The translations under genes and the position numbers were made by a program. Under the pieces are notes generated by a model. That model saw only the letters and a list, made by a program, of their open reading frames with translations. It made no database searches and was not told the origin of the DNA. This document shows, one piece after another, positions 1 through 11,883 of a DNA stretch of 64,000 bases; positions within the stretch are counted from its first letter, which is position 1, and each line of letters starts with the position of its first letter. The stretch comes from Halomonas shengliensis (GTDB lineage Bacteria; Pseudomonadota; Gammaproteobacteria; Pseudomonadales; Halomonadaceae), in contig NZ_FNIV01000007.1 of the NCBI RefSeq assembly GCF_900104135.1, forward strand, positions 1-64,000, given 5' to 3'.

Positions 1-12
1 ACTCTTCAGTTT
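1..12 (-). rRNA. 16S rRNA gene, first 12 nt only (5' end)
   Basis: Read on the minus strand, the last bases before the window edge are AAACTGAAGAGT. The mature 16S rRNA of E. coli begins AAATTGAAGAGTTTGATC, so this is the first dozen nucleotides of a 16S gene whose body lies to the left of the window. The call rests on position as well as the match: boxA and rRNA-type promoters lie upstream on the same strand. The sequence is too short to identify the species. Confidence 0.85.
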
Positions 13-147
13 AAGATCATAAGTCCGTTAAGCGGACCAAACTTGGCTCAAGGTTCAAACGTCTCGTTTGACGAGTCGCTTGCCTTGATGATACGTGACA
101 TGATCACCGCACCATCGACAAGCGCCCACATGAATTACCTGATCGAT

Positions 148-159
148 TGTTAAAGAGCG
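148..159 (-). promoter_or_regulatory. rrn boxA antitermination element
   Basis: The minus strand reads CGCTCTTTAACA, differing from the E. coli rrn boxA (TGCTCTTTAACA) only at the first base. In E. coli this RNA element loads NusB/NusE and helps RNA polymerase resist termination through the rRNA genes. It lies about 136 nt upstream of the 16S 5' end. Confidence 0.85.
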
Positions 160-241
160 GCTCCAATCTCTAATGAGCGGAGCGTCTCGCTTGCCGTCGT
201 CGCGACCCTGTCGCGTCGTCGGCGCCCTGCGAGGAAGGCGT

Positions 242-269
242 ATTCTACCGTGTCGCCGCGGCGTGTCAA
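242..269 (-). promoter_or_regulatory. rrn promoter P2 (sigma-70)
   Basis: On the minus strand a perfect TTGACA (269-264) is followed by 16 bp and TAGAAT (247-242). A GC-rich discriminator, ACGCC, follows, as expected for promoters under growth-rate and ppGpp control. Its 16-bp spacer matches P1. Confidence 0.8.
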
Positions 270-369
270 GCAGTGAGTGGCGAAGCGTGCTTGCCGATCC
301 TGCTGACCGCCTCGCCTCCGAGAGGCGGGCGACCGAAGCTCCCGAAGAACTCCGCAAGGCGTGGCGCGC

Positions 370-397
370 ATTCTACCGAATCCGCGGCGACTGTCAA
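370..397 (-). promoter_or_regulatory. rrn promoter P1 (sigma-70)
   Basis: On the minus strand TTGACA (397-392), a 16-bp spacer and TAGAAT (375-370) are followed by the GC-rich discriminator GCGCGCC. Just upstream is an A/T-rich block containing the palindrome CGAAACGTTTCG (409-420) and a run of T residues, in the position of an UP element. P1 and P2 share hexamers and spacer length. Confidence 0.8.
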
Positions 398-497
398 GCG
401 AGATATTCCGAAACGTTTCGAAAAACCCCAAGCAGAACAGTCACTTCTGCCACTTCCACCGCCAGCAACGTTGGCCCGTCGCCGGCAGCGGATGCGT

Positions 498-526
498 ACT
501 TTACGGGCCCGGAGCCGCGGGCGCAA
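498..526 (-). promoter_or_regulatory. possible third upstream rrn promoter
   Basis: On the minus strand TTGCGC (526-521), a 17-bp spacer and TAAAGT (503-498) form a weaker sigma-70-like pair. Its -10 element lies exactly 128 bp upstream of that of P1, the same distance that separates P1 from P2. The -35 match is poor, so this is only a candidate. Confidence 0.35.
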
Positions 527-600
527 GCCCCATCGGTAAAAAAGTTTCAGGGCCCTGGCCGAAGGGTGAAGACACCATGACACCGCGGCATCCGTTAACA

Positions 601-637
601 CTATCCACAGCGCACCCGGCAGACCGCCTGTGGATAG
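601..637. repeat. inverted repeat with DnaA-box-like arms
   Basis: Two perfect 10-nt arms, CTATCCACAG (601-610) and CTGTGGATAG (628-637), are separated by 17 nt. Each arm contains CTATCCACA, one base away from the E. coli DnaA box TTATCCACA. It lies immediately downstream of the dld stop codon and upstream of the rRNA promoters. It could be an RNA hairpin at the end of dld, although no T-run follows, or a protein-binding pair. Confidence 0.6.
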
Positions 638-649
638 GCTGCCCTCGGG

Positions 650-3502
650 TCAGCCAGGCCGACTGGCGCGATCCAGAAGGGAGAGGATCGAACGATACGG
701 GATCTCCCCATGCCGGGACAGGCCGATCTCGCAGGTGCGGGAGTTGGAGTAGCCGGCGCTGCACCCGGCCACCTGCTCGGCCAGGCCAGACAGGGCCGAA
801 GCGTTGAGTTCCGGCACGCTGAACCCCTTGTCACCGGCGAAGCCACAGCAGGTGATCTCCGCCGGCACCACCACCTCTTCCGCGCAGGCGCGGGCCAGGG
901 CCACCATCTTGTCGCCCAGGCCCAGGCGGGTGCTGGAGCAGGTGACGTGCACGGCGACCCGCTCGCCCACCGGCGTCACGTCGAGACGCGGCAACAGGTG
1001 GTCATGGGCGAAGGCGACGGGCTCCTGCAACTCCAGGCAGTCGTCGAGGTGCTCCTGCATCTGCAGGGTGCAGGGACTGGTATCGCAGAGGATCGGGTGG
1101 CGGCCGCTCTCGCTGGCGGCGAGCAGCTCGCGATTGAGCTCGCGCCCCTTGTGGTCCGCCTCGTCGAACTGCCCCTTGGAACGGAAGGCCATGCCGCAGC
1201 AGAGGCTGTCGACCCGCTCCGGGATCACCACTGCGAAACCGGCCCGCTCCAGCAGCGCCAGGGTGATCTCCATCACCGAGCGCGACTCGCCGTCGTCGCG
1301 GCGGTCGGCGCCGAACATGCGTGTCGCGCAGCTGGGCAGGTAGACCACCCGGGGGCGCGACGCCTCCGCGTCGGCCTGTCGCTTGAGCACCCTCACCGGC
1401 GCCGCCTGAGGCAGCGCCGGCGTCCACTGTGGCAGGCGCTCGCCGCTCAGGCGCCGCGCCCCCTGGCTGATGGCGCCCATCACACCGTCGCCGAGCAGGC
1501 GGTTGGCCGCACCGGCCAGGCGCAGGGTGCTGCGTGCCGTCCGGGTGACGCCGTCGAAGTGTGCCCCCAGGCGTCGGGCGAGCCCGGCATGGTGGCCGAG
1601 CCGGCGCCGCCGCATGTCGCGCACCAGGTCGCCGGTGTTGATGCCGACCGGGCAGCGGGTCTCGCACAGTCCATCCACGGCACAGGTGGCATCCACCGCA
1701 TGCCCCAGGTCGGCGCGCAGTGCGGCCAGCCGCGCGGCATCGTCATCGCCGGTCGCCGCGCCCAGCGCCTCGAGGCGCGCCACCTCGCGGGTGATCACGA
1801 TGCGCTGACGCGGCGTCAGGGTCAGGTCCCGCGAAGGGCAGACGGATTCACAGAAGCCGCACTCGATGCACTTGTCGACGATCGCGTGGGCCGCCGGCAG
1901 CGGCTTGAGGTTCTCCAGATGCAGGGTCGGGTTACGACTGAGGATCACCTCGGGATTGAGCAGGTTCTCCGGGTCGAAGAGCGCCTTGATCTCCCACATC
2001 AGCGCATAGGCCTCGGGCCCCCACTCCAGCTCCACATAGGGGGCCATGTTGCGCCCGGTACCGTGCTCGGCCTTGAGCGAGCCGCCGTACTCGACGCCCA
2101 CCAGCTGCGCCACCTCGTCCATCAGCGCCTGGTAGCGCTCCACCTCGCCGGGCCTCTCGAACCCCTGGGGGAAGACGAAGTGCAGGTTACCCTCCAGCGC
2201 GTGGCCGAAGAGGATCGCCTCGGCGTAGCCATGGCGATGGAAGATGTCGGTGAGTGCCAGCACCCCCTCGTCGAGGCGCTCGATGGGAAAGGCGACGTCC
2301 TCGATGATCACCGTAGTGCCGGTCTCGCGCACCGCGCCCACCGCGGGAAAGAGCCCCTTGCGGATCTTCCAGTAGAGGGCATAGGTGTCGGCATCACGGG
2401 TGAAGCCGACCGGCTCCAGGGGGCGGATCCCCTCCAGCGTCGCCTGCACCTCGCCGAGGCGCGCCTGCAGCTCCGCCTCGTCGTTGCCGCGCACGTCGAT
2501 CAGCAGCGCCGCCGCCCCCTCGGGCAGCGTCCGCAGCACCTCCGGCATGCCGGCCTCATCCTCCACCGAACGCAGCGCGGCACGATCCATCAGCTCCACC
2601 GCCGAGACCGGCGAACGCTTCAGGGCGATGGTGGCACGGCAGGTGGCGGCCATGTCCGGGAAGAAGGCCAGCGCCGCCGCCTTGAGGGGCTCGTCGACCA
2701 CGGTGTCGTAGGTGATGGCGGCGATGCAGCCCAGGGTGCCCTCGGAGCCGATCATCAGGTGCTTGAGGATCTCGATGCCGTCGCTGAAGTCCACCAGGCT
2801 ATTGAGGGCGTAGCCGGTGGTGTTCTTGAGGCGGTACTTGTGGCGGATCCTCTCCGCCAGTTCGGCGTTGCCGCGGGTCTCGGCGGCAAGGCGCTCGAGC
2901 CCCGCCAGCAACTCGGTGTGGGAGCGGCGGAAGGCCGCCACGCTCTCGGGGTCGGCGGTGTCCAGCAGGGTGCCGTCGGCGAGGATCACGCGCAGGTCGC
3001 GCACGGTGCGATAGCTGTTCTGGGCGGTGCCGCAGCACATGCCGGAGGCGTTGTTGGCGGCGATGCCGCCGACCATGCAGCTGGCGATGGAGGCCGGGTC
3101 GGGGCCGATCTTGCGCCCGTAGGGGGCCAGCAGCTGGTTGGCCCGGGCACCGATCACCCCCGGCTGCAGGCGGATCGCCCGCCCCTCGTCGAGGATCTCG
3201 TGACCGCGCCAGCCACGCCCCAGCTGGATCAGCACCGAGTCGGTGACCGCCTGGCCGGAGAGCGAGGTGCCGGCGGCGCGGAAGGTCACCGGCAGGCCCC
3301 GGGCACGGCACTCGGCCAGGGTCAGGCGCAGCTCCGCCTCGCTCTCGGGGCGCACCACCAGCCGCGGAACCAACCGATAGAAGCTGGCATCGGTGCCGTA
3401 GGCCAGGGTGCGCAGCGGGTCGTCGATCAGTCGTTCGCCAGGCAGCGAGGCGGACAGGGCGGCCTTGAGTTCATGGTAGGCCTCGGCGCCTGGCCGGCTC
3501 AT
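650..3502 (-). CDS. dld: FAD/Fe-S D-lactate dehydrogenase (respiratory, NAD-independent)
   Basis: This 950-residue flavo-iron-sulfur enzyme most likely oxidises D-lactate to pyruvate and passes electrons to the respiratory chain at the inner membrane. The N-terminal half (about 40-270) is a PCMH-type FAD-binding domain, followed by the FAD-linked oxidase C-terminal domain to about residue 530. Near 545 comes a ferredoxin-like [12 protein letters not shown] cluster motif, with a second cysteine set ([14 protein letters not shown]) near 610-620. The C-terminal part carries two CCG domain motifs (SLCCGMAF near 766, [11 protein letters not shown] near 885). Length and N-terminus ([18 protein letters not shown]) match the roughly 940-residue D-iLDH next to lldD in Pseudomonas. 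The ATG overlaps the lldD stop (ATGA), so the two are translationally coupled. A related D-2-hydroxyacid substrate is possible; neighbours favour lactate. Confidence 0.85.
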   Translation of the reverse strand: MSRPGAEAYHELKAALSASLPGERLIDDPLRTLAYGTDASFYRLVPRLVVRPESEAELRLTLAECRARGLPVTFRAAGTSLSGQAVTDSVLIQLGRGWRGHEILDEGRAIRLQPGVIGARANQLLAPYGRKIGPDPASIASCMVGGIAANNASGMCCGTAQNSYRTVRDLRVILADGTLLDTADPESVAAFRRSHTELLAGLERLAAETRGNAELAERIRHKYRLKNTTGYALNSLVDFSDGIEILKHLMIGSEGTLGCIAAITYDTVVDEPLKAAALAFFPDMAATCRATIALKRSPVSAVELMDRAALRSVEDEAGMPEVLRTLPEGAAALLIDVRGNDEAELQARLGEVQATLEGIRPLEPVGFTRDADTYALYWKIRKGLFPAVGAVRETGTTVIIEDVAFPIERLDEGVLALTDIFHRHGYAEAILFGHALEGNLHFVFPQGFERPGEVERYQALMDEVAQLVGVEYGGSLKAEHGTGRNMAPYVELEWGPEAYALMWEIKALFDPENLLNPEVILSRNPTLHLENLKPLPAAHAIVDKCIECGFCESVCPSRDLTLTPRQRIVITREVARLEALGAATGDDDAARLAALRADLGHAVDATCAVDGLCETRCPVGINTGDLVRDMRRRRLGHHAGLARRLGAHFDGVTRTARSTLRLAGAANRLLGDGVMGAISQGARRLSGERLPQWTPALPQAAPVRVLKRQADAEASRPRVVYLPSCATRMFGADRRDDGESRSVMEITLALLERAGFAVVIPERVDSLCCGMAFRSKGQFDEADHKGRELNRELLAASESGRHPILCDTSPCTLQMQEHLDDCLELQEPVAFAHDHLLPRLDVTPVGERVAVHVTCSSTRLGLGDKMVALARACAEEVVVPAEITCCGFAGDKGFSVPELNASALSGLAEQVAGCSAGYSNSRTCEIGLSRHGEIPYRSILSLLDRASRPG

Positions 3503-4659
3503 GGTGAGCCACCCGCCTGGCGCGCGCCTTCCACCAACGATTCGGGCCCCAGGTCGGCGATGCTGCGCGCCCCGGTGAGCGTCATCGCGACACGCATCTC
3601 CTTTTCGAACAGCTCGAGCAGGTGCGCCACCCCCGCCTCGCCGGCGGTGGCCAGCGCATAGATGAAGGCACGCCCCAGCAGGACGGTATCGGCGCCCATG
3701 GCAACCATACGCACGACATCGAGCCCGTTACGAATGCCGGAGTCGGCCAGGATCGCCAGGTCCCCCTTCACCGCCTCGGCGATGGCCGGCAGCGCCCGTG
3801 CGGTAGAGGGCACCCCATCGAGCTGGCGGCCGCCATGGTTTGAGACGACGATGCCGTCCGCGCCGAAGCGCACGGCGTCACGGGCGTCCTCGGGGTCGAG
3901 GATGCCCTTGATGATCATCGGGCCATCCCAGAACTCACGAATCCACTCCAGATCCTTCCAGGAGATGGAGGGGTCGAAGTTGTCGCCGAGCCAGGCGATG
4001 TAATCCTCGAGCTCCGTCGGATGGCCACGGTAGTCGGAGACGTTGCCCAGGTCATGGGGGCGGCCATGGACGCCCACGTCCCAGGCCCAGCCCGGCCGGG
4101 TCATGGCCTGAAGCATGCGCCGGATGCCGCCGTGCCTGCCGCTCATGCCGGAGTGCGCATCGCGGTAGCGTGCCCCCGGCACGGGCATGTCCACCGTGAA
4201 GACGAGCGTCTTGACGCCGGCGGCCTTGGCACGCTCCAGGACGTGCTTCATGAACCCCCTGTCCTTCAGCACATAGAGCTGGAACCAGATGGGGCGCTCC
4301 ACCGCCGAGGCGACCTCGTGGATGGGGCAGACCGACACCGTGGACAGCGTGAAGGGTATGCCCTTGCTGGCCGCGGCTCGCGCGGCCTGCACCTCGCCTC
4401 GCCGCGCGTACATGCCCGTCAGGCCCACCGGGGCCAGCGCGACCGGCATGGCCAGCGACTCGCCGAACAGCTGGGTCTCGAGCGACAGCGTGGACATGTC
4501 CTTCAGGACGCGCTGGCGCAGGGCGATGCTGCCGAGATCGTCGACGTTGCGCCTCAGCGTGCGCTCGGCGTAGGCGCCACCATCGGCATAATGGAAGAGG
4601 AAGGGCGGGATACGCCGCTGGGCGGCCTGGCGGTAATCCGTGGGAGAGGAAATGATCAT
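3499..4659 (-). CDS. lldD: L-lactate dehydrogenase (FMN, respiratory)
   Basis: This 386-residue protein is an FMN-dependent alpha-hydroxy-acid dehydrogenase that oxidises L-lactate to pyruvate at the inner membrane and reduces quinone. The chosen start gives [16 protein letters not shown], the conserved N-terminus of LldD; the open frame extends 38 codons further upstream, but that part is not conserved in the family. The active-site signature [10 protein letters not shown] is near residue 272, and FMN-binding segments such as FQLYVLKD and LADSGIRNG are present. Length equals the usual 380-386. It is the first gene of the leftward lldD-dld pair. No lactate permease (lldP) is found beside it, so uptake must be encoded elsewhere. 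Confidence 0.92.
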   Translation of the reverse strand: MIISSPTDYRQAAQRRIPPFLFHYADGGAYAERTLRRNVDDLGSIALRQRVLKDMSTLSLETQLFGESLAMPVALAPVGLTGMYARRGEVQAARAAASKGIPFTLSTVSVCPIHEVASAVERPIWFQLYVLKDRGFMKHVLERAKAAGVKTLVFTVDMPVPGARYRDAHSGMSGRHGGIRRMLQAMTRPGWAWDVGVHGRPHDLGNVSDYRGHPTELEDYIAWLGDNFDPSISWKDLEWIREFWDGPMIIKGILDPEDARDAVRFGADGIVVSNHGGRQLDGVPSTARALPAIAEAVKGDLAILADSGIRNGLDVVRMVAMGADTVLLGRAFIYALATAGEAGVAHLLELFEKEMRVAMTLTGARSIADLGPESLVEGARQAGGSP

Positions 4660-4751
4660 GGCGAGCCCTGTGCTGTGGAGGAGCCATCTCCATATGGCCT
4701 TGGCAGGAGTCGTACCGAGTCCGCGCCGACCCCTATCGGGAGTATTCGGTG

Positions 4752-4768
4752 AATTGGTAAAACCAATT
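4752..4768. promoter_or_regulatory. LldR/PdhR-type operator O1
   Basis: A perfect 17-bp palindrome AATTGGT-AAA-ACCAATT matches the TGGT-N3-ACCA sites bound by the PdhR/LldR branch of the FadR-type GntR family. It lies 84-107 bp upstream of the lldD start, within the 323-bp divergent region (4660-4982) shared by lldD and lldR. The right arm runs directly into a plus-strand TTGACA (4767-4772). Confidence 0.75.
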
Positions 4769-4922
4769 GACACTCGAGCATTGGCGCACCATATGGCGCC
4801 GCCCCTGCCGTGTCAAACCGACAGCGCACAGATCCCCATCGACTTTGGTTGAACCCTCCCGGATCGGATGCTTTCCCCGCAGAATCACGTAAGGTTCCGA
4901 CGACCTCTCCTGGCCCGAGGCT

Positions 4923-4951
4923 ATGGTCATACCAATTTGACACGGTATCAT
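4923..4951 (+). promoter_or_regulatory. LldR-type operator O2 overlapping a candidate lldR promoter
   Basis: ATGGT-CAT-ACCAAT (4923-4936) is a second TGGT-N3-ACCA site, about 170 bp from O1. It is followed by TATCAT (4946-4951), a good -10 candidate 31 nt before the lldR ATG, so O2 would cover its -35 region. Two spaced operators flanking divergent promoters resemble the E. coli lld arrangement, where LldR can form a repression loop. Autoregulation of lldR is inferred. Confidence 0.6.
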
Positions 4952-4982
4952 CACGGCAATACGCACTCGCCAGGAAACTCTC

Positions 4983-5764
4983 ATGGCCTACTCCCACCTG
5001 CGCCAGCCGCGTCTGGCCGACGTGATCACCGAACGCCTCGAGGCGATGATCCTCGAAGGCAGCCTCAAGCCCGGGCAGCGCCTCCCGCCGGAGCGCGAGC
5101 TGGCCGAGCGCTTCGGCGTCTCGCGCCCGTCGCTGCGCGAGGCGATCCAGAAGCTCGCCGCCCGCGGCCTTCTCAACAGCCGCCAGGGGGGCGGCACCTT
5201 CGTCAGCGAGGAGCTCAACAGCGGCTACAGCGATCCCCTGCTGGAGATGCTGGCGCGCCACGGCGAGTTCCACCTCGACCTGCTGGAGTTCCGCGACGCC
5301 ATGGAGGGCCTCTCCGCCTATTATGCCGCCCTGCGCTCCACCCCTACCGACCGGGCCCTGCTGATCAAGCGCTTCGAGGAGCTGGAGGAGCGCTTCCAGG
5401 GGCGCGACCCCCACGAGGAGGCCAAGGCCGACGCCGCCTTCCACCTGGCCATCGCCGAGGCCGCCCACAACGTGCTGCTGCTGCACACCATCCGCGGCAT
5501 CTTCCACCTGCTGGAACGCAGCATCGTCGACAACCTGGCCCATCTGTTCGAGAAGCCCGACGCCCGCCCGCGGCTGATGGTGCAGCACCGCGCCCTGCTC
5601 GACGCCATCCTCGAGGGGCGCGCCGAGGACGCCCGCGCCCGTGCCCACGAGCACCTGGTGTTCGTCGAGGAGGGGCTGCTGGAGCTGGAGCGCGCCGAGA
5701 CCCGCGCCCAGCGTGCCCTGCGCCGTGCCCAGGCGATGCCGCCCGCGCGCCGCGACGGAGCCTC

Positions 5765-5768
<4 letters not shown>
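4983..5768 (+). CDS. lldR: GntR-family (FadR/FCD) lactate-responsive regulator
   Basis: This 261-residue protein has an N-terminal winged helix (about 10-75; ERELAERFGVSRPSLREAIQKLAARGLL is the recognition region, followed by the QGGGTFV wing). An FCD ligand-binding domain (about 90-230) carries metal-ligand histidines in the FHLAIAEAAHN and VQHRALLDAI segments. It is divergent from lldD-dld and the spacer holds two TGGT-N3-ACCA operators, so LldR-type control by lactate is the likely role. Its stop codon overlaps the start of the following sensor kinase gene (ATGA at 5765-5768), implying co-transcription with a two-component system; this is unusual for lldR. PdhR is the nearest alternative, but the neighbouring genes favour LldR. 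Confidence 0.87.
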
Positions 5769-9037
<3,269 letters not shown>

Positions 9038-9062
<25 letters not shown>

Positions 9063-9709
9063 GCGAGCAGGTCGGGAAGCGCCGCCCAGGCCGGCAGCCA
9101 GGGCAGCAGGTTGGCGGCGGCGGCGAGCATCACCAGGGCGTTGCCTGGCGAGCGCCAGTCCAGCGGCTTCAGGGCGGTGCCGAAGGAGCGCTTGATGCGC
9201 GCCCCGGTGAGGTCGACGCTGTAGAGTTCGTCGAGCAGCAGGTGCAGCGTGAAGCCCAGCGCCAGCGCCAGCCCATGGCCCCAGGCCAGGGCATCGGGCT
9301 GGGCCAGCAGCCGGTGGCTGATCGCCGCGGTCGCCAGGCCGCAGAGCCCCGCCGCCAGCAGCGAGTGCCAGATGCCGCGATGCACGGTGAAGCGCGCGAA
9401 CAGCGCCCCGGCGAGGTAGCGCACCCCCAGGTAGAGGGCGCCGCAGGCGAGCAGCAGGCCGCCGATGGAGAGCCGCCCCTGCAGCAGCAGCGCACCCGCC
9501 ACCACCGCCGGTATCGCCAGCAGGTTGAACACCAGGCGGATCGCCTTCGAGCTGTCGGCGTCGATATCGGGCAGGATGCCGCCCAGGGTCACCAGCGCCA
9601 GCATCGGCAGCGCCTGCCAGGCGTCCCACAGCCCCGCCTGCCAGCCGCCGTGGGCGAGCACGGCACCGCCGGCGGCGGCCACGCCAAGGTGGGTGCGGAA
9701 GTCGGCCAT
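9038..9709 (-). CDS. ydjM: YdjM-like inner-membrane metal-dependent hydrolase family protein
   Basis: This 223-residue protein belongs to the YdjM/DUF457 family of membrane-bound putative metal-dependent hydrolases. The N-terminal MADFRTHLGVAAAGGAVLAH and the GGILPDIDADSS segment carry the conserved His and Asp pairs. HRGIWHSLLAA and HLLLDELYSVDLTGARIKRSFG supply further conserved metal-ligand-like residues. About five hydrophobic segments are visible. No enzymatic activity is established for the family. E. coli ydjM is part of the LexA (SOS) regulon, and here a LexA-like palindrome lies 20-35 bp upstream of the start. The gene converges on dctD and overlaps its last 25 nt. Confidence 0.75.
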
Positions 9710-9763
9710 GCCGGGGCGGCCCTCGAGACTGGATAAATACCCAGATTATCGCCCGCCCCGGCA
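9709..9763. repeat. 11-bp inverted repeat enclosing the ydjM leader
   Basis: TGCCGGGGCGG (9709-9719) and CCGCCCCGGCA (9753-9763) are perfect complements separated by 33 nt. One arm touches the ydjM start codon and the loop contains the LexA-like box. In RNA this could mask the translation start; as DNA it may be chance in a GC-rich genome. Confidence 0.5.
9729..9744. promoter_or_regulatory. LexA-like (SOS) box upstream of the ydjM homologue
   Basis: CTGG-ATAAATAC-CCAG is a palindrome with the CTG-N10-CAG spacing and AT-rich centre of gammaproteobacterial LexA boxes (consensus CTGT-N8-ACAG). It departs from consensus symmetrically at the fourth base of each half. E. coli ydjM is itself LexA-controlled, which supports the reading, but the half-site change lowers certainty. 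Confidence 0.5.
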
Positions 9764-9786
9764 CGAAGAAACAATGGCTTAGGAAA

Positions 9787-10338
9787 TCACTCCGCGGCCG
9801 CCGCCAGGTAGTCATCCTTGAGGCGGACATAGTTGCCGGCGGTGTAGGGGAAGAAGGCGCGCTCCTTCTCCTTAAGCGGGCGCAGCGCCTTGGCCGGGTT
9901 GCCGGCGTAGACGTGGCCGCTCTCCAGGTGCTTGCCCGGCGTCACCACCGCGCCGGCGGCGATGATCACCTCATCCTCGACCACGGCGCCATCCATGACG
10001 ATGGCGCCCATGCCCACCAGGATGCGGCTGCCCAGGGTGGCGCCATGCAGGATCGCCTTGTGGCCGATGGTGACGTCGTCGCCGATGGTCAGCGGGAAGC
10101 CGCCGGGGTTGAAGTCGCTGGCATGGGTGATGTGCAGCACGCAGCCGTCCTGGACGCTGGTGCGTGCCCCGATGCGGATGCGGTGCATGTCGCCGCGGAT
10201 CACCGCCATGGGCCACACCGAGCTGTCGTCGCCCAGCTCCACGTCACCCAGCACCAGGCTCGCCGGATCGATATAGACCCGCTCGCCCAGGCGCGGCTGC
10301 TTGCCCTTCCAGGGCCGGATGGCTCGGGATTCGCTCAT
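9787..10338 (-). CDS. yrdA: gamma-class carbonic anhydrase / acyltransferase-like protein (YrdA family)
   Basis: This 183-residue left-handed beta-helix protein is built of hexapeptide repeats from about residue 20 to 140 (for example LGDVELGDDSSVW, IGARTSVQDGCVLH, IGDDVTIGHKAILHG, ILVGMGAIVMDGAVV). The histidines expected to bind metal in the trimer are in HITHASD (near 65) and IGHKAILHG (near 90). Members bind zinc and are related to Cam carbonic anhydrase, although many show weak or no CO2 hydration. It reads leftward after the SNF transporter with a 42-nt gap, so the two may share a transcript. Confidence 0.87.
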   Translation of the reverse strand: MSESRAIRPWKGKQPRLGERVYIDPASLVLGDVELGDDSSVWPMAVIRGDMHRIRIGARTSVQDGCVLHITHASDFNPGGFPLTIGDDVTIGHKAILHGATLGSRILVGMGAIVMDGAVVEDEVIIAAGAVVTPGKHLESGHVYAGNPAKALRPLKEKERAFFPYTAGNYVRLKDDYLAAAAE

Positions 10339-10380
10339 CGTGCTCTCCTCTCGTTCGGCGCCCTGACCGTGCGCCGGAAG

Positions 10381-11721
10381 TCAGATCAGGCCGGCCACCA
10401 ATACTACCAGCGTCAGCGGGATGGCGACCCAGCGGGTCACCGCACGCCATGCCACGAAGCCGCCGTCACCCACGCCCAGTGCCCGGCGCGCGGTCGCCTC
10501 CGGCACCACCCAGGCGGCGAAGAGGGCGATCAGCAAGCCCCCCAGGGGCAGGAAGACCTCCGGCGGGATGGTGCTGACCAGCTCGAAGCCGTTCATGCCG
10601 AACAGCGGCCGCCACTCCGCCAGGCTCGAGAAGGAGAACACCGTCAGCAGGCCCAGCAGCCATACCGCCAGGCCCACCAGGGCCGCGGCGACGCCCCGCG
10701 GCAGGCCCACTCCCTGCAGGGTGGCGACCATGGGCTCGGCCAGGTTGATCGACGAGGTCCAGGTAGCCAGCAGCAGCAGCAGGAAGAAGACGCTGAGCCA
10801 CAGCGCCCCCCAGGGCAGCTCGGCGAAGGCGATGGGCAGGGTGACGAACATCAGCCCCGGCCCCTCCCCCGGGTCCATGCCCTGGGAGAACACCACCGAG
10901 AAGATGGCGATGCCGGCCAGCAGCGCCACGGTGACGTCGAGCACCGCCACCGCACCCACCGCCCGCGGCAGGCTCTGGTGATCCGGCATGTAGGCGCCGT
11001 AGGCCATCAGCGCGCAGGCCCCCACCGCCAGGGTGAAGAAGGCGTGGCCCATGGCGTGCATCACCACCAGCGGGGTCACCGCCGAGAGATCGGGCTGGAA
11101 CAGCCACACCAGGGCGGTGCCGAAGCCATCGGTGGTGGCGGCGTAGCCGGCCAGCAGCAGCAGCAGCAGGTAGAGCAGCGGCATCAGCAGGTTGTTGAGC
11201 CGCTCCAGCCCCTTGGCCACCCCGGCGGCCACCACCAGCATGGTCATGGCCAGGAACAGGGTGTGGTTGAAGGTCATGCGTGCGGGATCGGCGAGGAAGG
11301 CATCGAAGCCGGCGCCGATCTCGGCGGGGGCGGCGCCGCGGAAGTCGCCGTTGATGGAGGCCACCAGGAACTCGATGGACCAGCCCGAGACCACCGAGTA
11401 GAAGGAGAGGATGCAGAACACCGTGAAGGCCCCGAACAGCCCCAGCAGCCGCCAGTGGCGGCTGGCCCCGGCCGCCGCGGCCAGGTGCCCGAGCGAGCCC
11501 ACCGGGCTGCGCCGGCCGGCGCGGCCCACCATGATCTCGGCCATCATCACCGGCAGCCCCAGCAGCAGCACGAAGGCCACGTAGAGCACCAGGAAGGCCG
11601 CCCCACCGTTCTCGCCGGTGATGTAGGGGAAGCGCCAGATGTTGCCCAGCCCTACCGCCGCCCCGGTCACCGCCAGGATGAAGGCGCGCCGCGTGCTCCA
11701 GCGCTCCAGCGTCTCGCTCAT
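10381..11721 (-). CDS. SNF-family sodium-dependent transporter
   Basis: This 446-residue polytopic protein belongs to the neurotransmitter:sodium symporter (NSS/SNF) family, taking up an amino acid or related solute with Na+. The first membrane helix carries the signature VGLGNIWRFPYITGENGGAAF, whose unwound region binds Na+ and substrate. The IVVLYV-type hydrophobic segments that follow give about 11-12 helices. The ATG at 11721 (MSETLERWSTRRAF) is preceded by GGGAG, and the family N-terminus begins there; an upstream in-frame ATG would add 13 unconserved residues. The substrate cannot be inferred. A second member of the family is at 46269-47714. Confidence 0.88.
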   Translation of the reverse strand: MSETLERWSTRRAFILAVTGAAVGLGNIWRFPYITGENGGAAFLVLYVAFVLLLGLPVMMAEIMVGRAGRRSPVGSLGHLAAAAGASRHWRLLGLFGAFTVFCILSFYSVVSGWSIEFLVASINGDFRGAAPAEIGAGFDAFLADPARMTFNHTLFLAMTMLVVAAGVAKGLERLNNLLMPLLYLLLLLLAGYAATTDGFGTALVWLFQPDLSAVTPLVVMHAMGHAFFTLAVGACALMAYGAYMPDHQSLPRAVGAVAVLDVTVALLAGIAIFSVVFSQGMDPGEGPGLMFVTLPIAFAELPWGALWLSVFFLLLLLATWTSSINLAEPMVATLQGVGLPRGVAAALVGLAVWLLGLLTVFSFSSLAEWRPLFGMNGFELVSTIPPEVFLPLGGLLIALFAAWVVPEATARRALGVGDGGFVAWRAVTRWVAIPLTLVVLVAGLI

Positions 11722-11883
11722 CGTCGATTCTCCCGCCATGCGGCGTGCGGGGTCCCGCACGCATGAAAGCCAGCAAGCCTAGCAGCCCGCCCCCCGCCGG
11801 CAAACCCTCGGGGCGATCGCGGATTGAATCTCGCCCCGCGCGCCCTCATCTTTGGGTCATCCACTCCATGATCCGAGGTGCGC

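Larger units (their letters stand above)
13..649 (-). other. rRNA operon leader and promoter region (no protein gene)
   Basis: These 637 bases hold no convincing coding sequence; the open frames crossing them have arginine-rich, non-protein-like translations. On the minus strand the order is: end of the dld gene, an inverted repeat (601-637), a weak and then two strong promoters, a boxA antitermination signal and the 16S 5' end. The roughly 145 nt between boxA and 16S include the conserved GTGGGCGCTTG stretch also seen in enterobacterial rrn leaders. The lactate operon and the rRNA operon are transcribed in the same direction, so read-through from dld is possible unless the inverted repeat stops it. 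Confidence 0.8.

Noticed and set aside
601-637. Chromosome replication origin
   Set aside because: Only two DnaA-like sites occur, no AT-rich unwinding region is present and no dnaA, gidA or parAB genes are nearby.
710-3661. Very long plus-strand open frame opposite dld
   Set aside because: Its translation is low-complexity and rich in Gly, Ala, His and Arg, as expected from the antisense of a high-GC gene. The minus-strand frame has full family motifs.
4767-4795. TTGACA next to operator O1 as a plus-strand promoter for lldR
   Set aside because: The hexamer 17 bp downstream is CATATG, a weak -10, and lldR lies about 190 nt away. TATCAT at 4946-4951 is a better candidate.
11739-11766. GC-rich palindrome between the SNF transporter and prlC as a terminator
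   Set aside because: The genes are divergent, so no transcript should end there, and the loop would be only 2 nt.
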